Shown: piece after piece, positions 58,944-64,000 of the stretch | Position numbering within the stretch: the stretch's first letter is position 1 | How the letters are laid out: each line of letters starts with the position of its first letter | Translations under genes and position numbers: made by a program | Notes under the pieces: model-generated | Databases searched by the model: none | Seen by the model: the letters and a program-made list of their open reading frames with translations, nothing else | Told to the model about the DNA's origin: nothing | Source of the DNA: Brachionus manjavacas | Lineage: Eukaryota; Rotifera; Eurotatoria; Ploima; Brachionidae | Assembly: GCA_019054805.1 (NCBI GenBank) | Contig: JAHQIY010000001.1 | Coordinates: forward strand, 6,648,501 to 6,712,500 | Direction of reading: 5' to 3' | DNA: 64,000 bases

Positions 58944-59654
58944 TCAATTTATATTTTTTAAACCATATCCATACATAATTGGATTTACCAATGCCATCCA
59001 AAATTTATTAATATGATATGTTTTTAGTTCCAAATGATCATATGGTCCAGAGCTTAGAACTTTTTTCATATCCAAAAATTTACAATCGCCAATTATTGGC
59101 CCTATTATTTTTTGGATGTATTTTTTGGGCTTCTTACTGAGATCAATTGAATGCTCCATAAAAATACAAACACCACCTGGTTTTAAAACTCGATAGATCT
59201 CGTTCATAACTTTTTTGTAATCATCCACTGAACAGAGAATAAATGTGTGAACTACAACATCCATACTGTTGGACTCAATGCCGACCATTTCTTCAGCTTT
59301 GCTTACCACCAGCTTGGAAACATTCAAATCCTGTCGATTGTTTTTTTTGATCGACTCGTTTAAATAAGGCAAGAAAATGTCTGTTTTGTCAAGAATGGTC
59401 ACATTAGAACCTTTTGGAAAATGTTTGAAATTTTCTCCTGTGCCGATTCCAAGTTCCAAAATTTCCAATCGATTATTTTTTTTTGTGCTCTTTATTTTTG
59501 AAATTGCTTCGTTGTAAAAATTTTTTTTTCGTGAGTCAATATTATTGTGAAGAATTTTCATCACTAAGTTTAAAATGAATGGACGAAAAATTAATGATAT
59601 CACTTTAAAAGTAAATAATGGAACATAGCTAAAAATTAATAATGAACAAAACAT
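58944..59654 (-). CDS. METTL7-like methyltransferase, paralogue 4, 236 aa
   Basis: A single exon from ATG 59654, with N-terminal anchor MFCSLLIFSYVPLFTFKVIS. The catalytic core (ILELGIGTGENFKHFPKG through LKPGGVCIFMEH) is almost identical in DNA to paralogue 1 over about 328 bp (one mismatch seen). The flanking N- and C-terminal parts differ, and the stretch just before motif I matches paralogue 2. The C terminus reads NPIMYGYGLKNIN. It is the most upstream member of the cluster in transcription direction. Confidence 0.93.
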   Translation of the reverse strand: MFCSLLIFSYVPLFTFKVISLIFRPFILNLVMKILHNNIDSRKKNFYNEAISKIKSTKKNNRLEILELGIGTGENFKHFPKGSNVTILDKTDIFLPYLNESIKKNNRQDLNVSKLVVSKAEEMVGIESNSMDVVVHTFILCSVDDYKKVMNEIYRVLKPGGVCIFMEHSIDLSKKPKKYIQKIIGPIIGDCKFLDMKKVLSSGPYDHLELKTYHINKFWMALVNPIMYGYGLKNIN

Positions 59655-60501
59655 GATATTTATTTTTTTCGATAAAATGAAAAGTTTTTTTTGAAGGTTG
59701 AATCACGAATTGTTTAATAAAATATTTTCAAGAAACAAAAATAGACATGATATATTTTTTTAGTATGAATGAACTTGAATTAAGCAAAAATTCTCTTAAA
59801 ATGCAAATCATTTCTAATGCCTAAAATTTTATTTATTTTAGAAATATTTAAATCTTTTTTTTTGTTTTGAATTTTTTTCATTTTCTTATTTTACTTAATT
59901 TCAATTTTTAATAGCCAAACGTAAACAATTGAATATTTTCTGAATTTTAGTTTAATACAATAAATTCTTTATGATTAAAAATCTAAATGCGATTTTTCTA
60001 ATGTGTTTTTTTGAGGCATTTAGAAGTTTATGATCAATTTTTGATGCTCAAAATGATCTAATCAATTTTTAATTATTAATTGTTATTGTTTTGTGTTGAA
60101 TGTCTAGAATATGAAAAAAAAGTCTTAATCGAATTTATAAATGAGCTGTTCACGTTCCAAAACAGAGGCTTAGTTGACTCAGTAAAGTTTTTTGTTCATA
60201 ACATTAGAATTGCATTAGATAGTAATTTAACTTTTTACTTTTATTTTGACTACTTTAATCTTTTACTTAAGCCTGCAATTTCTTAATTATTTAGATTTTT
60301 TTCTCTTTTTACCCATCTTTTATGTAATCTGACTTTAAGATTTTTATAAAATTTTAAATGGATTAATTATTTATGAAACTTAATGTGATTTAAATCAGAT
60401 TTTTTTTTTATTTTCTTTGTAAAATTGTAATTTAAGTTACCTTTTAAACTTGCCTATGAGGCTTAAATTTTTTTATAAATTAATAAACAAAAATAAGTGC
60501 A
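59655..60501. other. AT-rich stretch upstream of the methyltransferase cluster
   Basis: The promoter of paralogue 4 should lie in its left part. A 68-codon frame at 60080-60286 is probably chance. Confidence 0.4.
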
Positions 60502-60818
60502 GGGGTACATTTTTGGATTTATCATACTTTGTCAAATCTTAAGGCAAACTCTGCAAAAGTCTGTAAAATATAACTCACTTAAAATTGTATCATTAAGATG
60601 GTGTGCACCCTACTATGCTTAATTTTTTGCAAATTTTCCAAATGCAGTAAAATAAGTCTGCCAAAAATCCTACAAAGTTCTCCATTTTGCATATTTTCGG
60701 ATTAAATAAAATTTCTTATAAATTAAGGGTTTTTATTAATTATATTCTTTTTTAGTAGAAATATTATTCAAGTTCTTCTGATTTGAAATGATCGAATTGA
60801 GACGAACTTCACAACCCC
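60502..60818. repeat. diverged relative of the MITE nested at 51.8-52.1 kb
   Basis: It starts GGGGTAC and ends GACGAACTTCACAACCCC, like the element ending at 52092. It shares TTTAGTA..A.TATTCAAGTT.TTCTGA before that end, and GTCTGTAAAA/GCAAA words inside. The inverted arms are too diverged to form a long stem. Confidence 0.5.
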
Positions 60819-61013
60819 AATGACTATTCATTAGTTTAGAATTATTAACTTTAATGCCTTTAATGACTGAATACTTTTTTTAGTTATTTTTATATCTTTA
60901 AATGGATTTTTTAAATATTTGCAAATCTTATAAAAATAAATAATAATATAATATTTACAAATTCAAAATATAAGAAATCAAAAATTTTAATTTTGGCCAA
61001 AAAAAAGACAAAA
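60819..61013. other. AT-rich spacer
   Basis: Nothing seen except the expected 3' end of the minus-strand SAP/DUF6434 gene. Confidence 0.4.
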
Positions 61014-61694
61014 TTATTTTTTTTTTCTTTTAGAACTTTTAGGTTCAAGTAGATCATCGTTTTCTCTTTTTGATGAAGTTTCTTGACTCTTGACTGCTTC
61101 TGATCCTTGCTGTCTTAATTCTTTGTAGTGTTCATAATTAGCTTGTCCAGGAACACTTCGAACAAGCTTCCAGGCTTCAATAAATTCCTGTCTCGTTTTT
61201 CCTTTTTCATTGGCAAAAAAATCTCTTTGAAATTGATTGTATTGAAATTGTGGCAAAATCTTGGTCTTATAATCCGGCTTTTTCTTTTCCTCTTCTTCTT
61301 TTTTCCATCCATCTATCAAATCACCATAGGTCAAATTTAAATTTGAATTATCTTGCTTGGCAAATGCTCGCAAATATCCATTGAAACGAAAATTTGAACC
61401 AATATGCTTGGTGAAAAACTCTTTTGTCCTCGCATCGTTTTTATAATGCCTTACTTTAGTCGTTTTGGTTATTTGACCATCACTATCAAGAGGCAAAGAA
61501 ACTTTAACTGATTTAGAACTTATTTTTTTCCCCGAATTTAAAAATTCTGCAATACGTTCGGTTATTTCTATTTTTCCGCCATCTGTAGATATACCATAAT
61601 TATTACAGAAAGCGACAAGTTCTTTCTTATCCCAATAAAATTGTTTAAAAACCTCGGCATTTGTGTTTTTTTTTAATTCTGGTCTTGTAGACAT
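61014..61694 (-). CDS. SAP/DUF6434-type protein of bacterial character, 226 aa, intronless
   Basis: I place the start at ATG 61694 (MSTRPEL), because family members as I remember them begin with a short MxRPEL-like peptide. An upstream in-frame ATG at 61745 would add 17 basic/hydrophobic residues that could act as a mitochondrial presequence. Residues 13-55 form a SAP/HeH-like helix-extended-loop-helix (EVFKQFYWDKKELVAFCNNY, then TDGGKIEITERIAEFL). Residues about 80-190 match the DUF6434-type region: YKNDARTKEFFTKHIG, FRFNGYLRAFAK, DYKTKILPQFQYNQFQRDFF and EAWKLVRSVPG. That pairing is best known to me from short bacterial proteins of unknown function, thought to bind nucleic acid through the SAP fold. 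The last 35 residues are a charged tail with SKR and SKRKKK clusters, absent from the bacterial form as I know it and resembling a nuclear-localisation signal. Acquisition by horizontal transfer is an inference. Confidence 0.8.
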   Translation of the reverse strand: MSTRPELKKNTNAEVFKQFYWDKKELVAFCNNYGISTDGGKIEITERIAEFLNSGKKISSKSVKVSLPLDSDGQITKTTKVRHYKNDARTKEFFTKHIGSNFRFNGYLRAFAKQDNSNLNLTYGDLIDGWKKEEEEKKKPDYKTKILPQFQYNQFQRDFFANEKGKTRQEFIEAWKLVRSVPGQANYEHYKELRQQGSEAVKSQETSSKRENDDLLEPKSSKRKKK

Positions 61695-62902
61695 TTTTAA
61701 AATTTCTAGATAAAATAATCTATTTATTAATAATCTTTTGATCATAATTCTAAATTTTTTTAAAATTATGAATAATCTATTTGTAAAAGAGAAGTTATCC
61801 AAAATAACATTAGAAAAATAAAATTACACTATTATAGAATATGGAAGATATTATAATTTCACAAATATAACTTAAATAATCATTAAATTAAATTTTCATA
61901 ATACATTTATAAATTTATTCAAAAAACAATTAAACATAAATTTAAGTTTATTTTAGAGGCTAATTAGACATAAATGATCAGAATTTGGATACAATTAATA
62001 AATAAAGTAGGGATGTAGGGATGCTGTAAAATATCATAATAAATGTAAAATATCGAATAAACGGAAATCTGACATTTTTAAAAATTACCATTCTGCTGGA
62101 TTAATATTTTTACAAAAATTTAAAGTTTTAAAATTCGAATTTTTGTATAAGCCAGCATTAAAGCAGAGTTGTTTAAAAGTAACAAGCCTAAAGTCAAGTC
62201 CAAGTCTGGACTTTTTTAATTTTAATATTTTAATTATTTTAATTTGGAACTTTTAAACAACTTTACATCAAAGTTTCATGTTAAATTTGCTATATTAAAT
62301 TTGAACTGTATAACTGATTTTGTAAAAAAATTTGGTTCAGTAAATTGAAAATTGATTCAAAATATCCACATTATCATTAATCCGATTAAATCTTTCAATT
62401 CAGTCTAACCATAACCCCCTCGATTAGTCCGAATTAAAAAAATCCTGCTGAACCAATTTAGCATTTTTAATTTATTTTTATTTTAATTCTTTTTTTTATG
62501 TTACAAGAATTGGTTTTTTACTAAATCAAATAAATGTATAATTAACTAACATTTAGCGAAAAAGTAATTAAAATTCGGATAATTAAAAATTTCACTGCTT
62601 AAATTTTTTAATATTAATAAAATCTTTTTATTTTTTTGCTATTTTTAAAAAAATTAAATATGTTAAGTGATGAAATAATAATAAAAATATTTCAATTTTC
62701 TGATGATGTTTTGCTTTCATTAACTAGAATTTTGATTGATGCGTTTTTAAGCTCGATTTCTAATTATAATTTAGCAATAAGTAAAAGATAACGGTTTATT
62801 ACAACCATCATATAAAATATTTAAAATAAATGTGATAAATCAAAAATAAAAATAAGTTTATTATTGAAGATTTAGAAATTTTTCTATTTTATTTTTAATG
62901 TT
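61695..62902. other. AT-rich intergenic stretch with a tiny MITE
   Basis: It contains the 96-bp inverted-repeat unit at 62167-62262, listed separately, and otherwise no recognisable feature. Confidence 0.4.
62167..62262. repeat. 96-bp inverted-repeat element (tiny MITE)
   Basis: Perfect 14-bp ends AGTTGTTTAAAAGT (62167-62180) and ACTTTTAAACAACT (62249-62262) enclose an AAGTCTGGACTT palindrome. It is preceded by CAG, as in hAT elements, and is related at its start to the fragment at 27.64 kb. Confidence 0.65.
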
Positions 62903-64000
62903 TTAATGATCTAAAATGTCCACTATTTCAGTAAATTTATTGTTTAAAGCGATGTCTTTTGGCAAAAAACCGTCATTATCTCTTATTTGTTGATTTGCAT
63001 CAAATGTCACCAGAAGCTGAACAATATCTTTTTTATTTTCAAGTGTGGCAACATGCAAGCCAGTGCGTCCATTTGAATCGCATTCATTTATATCCTGATC
63101 TTCTTCAATGAACGAAATAACACTCTCATAAAATCCATTGCCACATGCATAGATGAACGGTGTTGTGTCCACCTTCCAATTAATGTCTCTTTCATGATCT
63201 TCATTTTTAATCATCGAAATTAAATCGTAGCACAATTTTTTAATGCTCGCTGACTCAATTAAAAGTGTATGCGAAAGATTAAATAAACTACCAATTTCCA
63301 GCTGAATGTCATGCCTAACTCCGATCATTATCAAAGAATCTAAGCCCATGTCAACAAAACCCATATTTTCGTCAAGCTCTTCATTGGTGCCCAAGCGTTT
63401 TCTAATTATGCTTTCAATTTTTTCTTTTAAAATCTGATATCCATCATTTTTATTAGTTTTCTGTAAAAGCATGCCTATATTTTGTTCATTGGTATTTTTG
63501 GGAAGGATGTTTTTGGTTAGTTTACTAAAATACTCAGTGTATCTTGTACCTTTTTTGGCCAACAGATCCCAATTGGCTTTAGTAATCAAAATTTTTTCGC
63601 TATTGTGGCAAATAGCAGTTCCAAGCAAATCGAATCCTTGTTCAAGTGTGAATGATTCAAATCCATCTTTTCGCAGTGAAGACACATACTTTGTGGCCAT
63701 ACCTTTTTGAGCCCAAGCACCCCAAGCAATACTCTGGCCTGCTAGACCCATTTGGCGACGTGACACAACAAGACTGTCAAGAAAACTGTTTGCTGATGTG
63801 TAATTCGACTGACCAGAAGATCCAATCCATGCTGTCAATGAGGAGAACACCACGAAATATTTCAAATTTTTGTCTTTGGTTAACTGATGAAGTAAATAAG
63901 AGCCGTACACTTTAGCCTGGTATACTCTATCAAAATCGTTCCATGATAAATTTTGTAAAGTTTTATCCTGTAAAACTCCAGCTAAGTGAAATATGCCAGT
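62903..64000 (-). CDS. type I polyketide synthase, 3' end (KR-ACP-ankyrin), partial
   Basis: The frame is open from the right edge of the window to the stop at 62903 (365 aa visible), so this is the C terminus of a much larger gene. First comes the end of a ketoreductase domain: GIFHLAGVLQDKTL, then FSSLTAWIGSSGQSNYTSAN with the catalytic Ser and Tyr, and NSFLDSLVVSRRQMG. An acyl-carrier domain follows with MGLDSLIMIG; Ser 222 of the visible part is the phosphopantetheine site. The last 90 or so residues are two to three ankyrin repeats (TTPFIYACGNGFYESV; NGRTGLHVATLENKKDIVQL; DGFLPKDIALNNKFTEIVDI). There is no thioesterase or reductase at the end, so product release must occur in trans or through another domain. 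No intron is seen in the visible part. The ankyrin tail after ACP is unusual. Confidence 0.93.
   Translation of the reverse strand, partial: TGIFHLAGVLQDKTLQNLSWNDFDRVYQAKVYGSYLLHQLTKDKNLKYFVVFSSLTAWIGSSGQSNYTSANSFLDSLVVSRRQMGLAGQSIAWGAWAQKGMATKYVSSLRKDGFESFTLEQGFDLLGTAICHNSEKILITKANWDLLAKKGTRYTEYFSKLTKNILPKNTNEQNIGMLLQKTNKNDGYQILKEKIESIIRKRLGTNEELDENMGFVDMGLDSLIMIGVRHDIQLEIGSLFNLSHTLLIESASIKKLCYDLISMIKNEDHERDINWKVDTTPFIYACGNGFYESVISFIEEDQDINECDSNGRTGLHVATLENKKDIVQLLVTFDANQQIRDNDGFLPKDIALNNKFTEIVDILDH

Overview
The window looks like animal nuclear DNA. It is extremely AT-rich, with long homopolymer runs. The genes are split by tiny GT-AG introns, mostly 48-57 nt, plus a few kilobase-scale introns loaded with transposon debris. 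Every product I could name is an animal-type protein: an LCCH3-like GABA-A receptor beta subunit, BPNT1, CMC2, a FAM47-family protein, METTL7-type methyltransferases and an animal-style type I polyketide synthase. The composition, the tiny introns, the mixture of transposon classes and one bacterial-looking gene suggest a small invertebrate such as a rotifer (Brachionus-like). That attribution is inference, because no species-diagnostic locus is present.

Layout. 1-6.7 kb: gene-poor DNA with one probable pair of terminal exons (800-1230) and an old inverted repeat (3.46-4.48 kb). 6.7-7.7 kb: a two-exon gene for an unrecognised basic protein. 10.8-18.1 kb: a large palindrome with 1.69-kb, nearly identical inverted arms around a 3.9-kb spacer that carries a gene for a disordered 384-aa protein. 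18.8-20.9 kb: a broken LINE. 21.9-25.1 kb: a six-exon GABA-A receptor beta-subunit gene, fully resolved. 28.5-30.9 kb: a graveyard of mariner and LINE fragments. 31.5-34.9 kb: BPNT1, whose second intron holds a complete non-autonomous pogo-like transposon. 35.7-37.1 kb: a MITE, a long hairpin and a LINE scrap. 37.3-37.7 kb: CMC2. 39-40 kb: LINE scraps. 40.1-45.0 kb: a divergent gene pair, a secreted Cys-rich protein (minus) and a FAM47 protein (plus), sharing a 196-bp promoter. Two MITEs sit in a FAM47 intron. 46.1-47.9 kb: two LINE fragments. 48.4-59.7 kb: four intronless METTL7-like paralogues on the minus strand, interrupted by a pogo-like element with 310-bp inverted repeats, a nested GC-rich MITE and a decayed Mutator-like (MULE) transposon bounded by inverted arrays of short tandem repeats. 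61.0-61.7 kb: a SAP/DUF6434-type gene of bacterial character with an added basic tail. 62.9 kb to the right edge: the 3' end of a polyketide synthase (KR-ACP) ending in ankyrin repeats.

The resident genes do not form a pathway. The local themes are tandem duplication with sequence exchange among the methyltransferases, heavy insertion of DNA transposons and non-LTR retroelements into introns and between genes, and two genes at the right end (SAP/DUF6434 and PKS-ankyrin) with unusual origin or architecture. Exon coordinates of multi-exon genes are given in the evidence. I found no tRNA, rRNA or CRISPR sequence.
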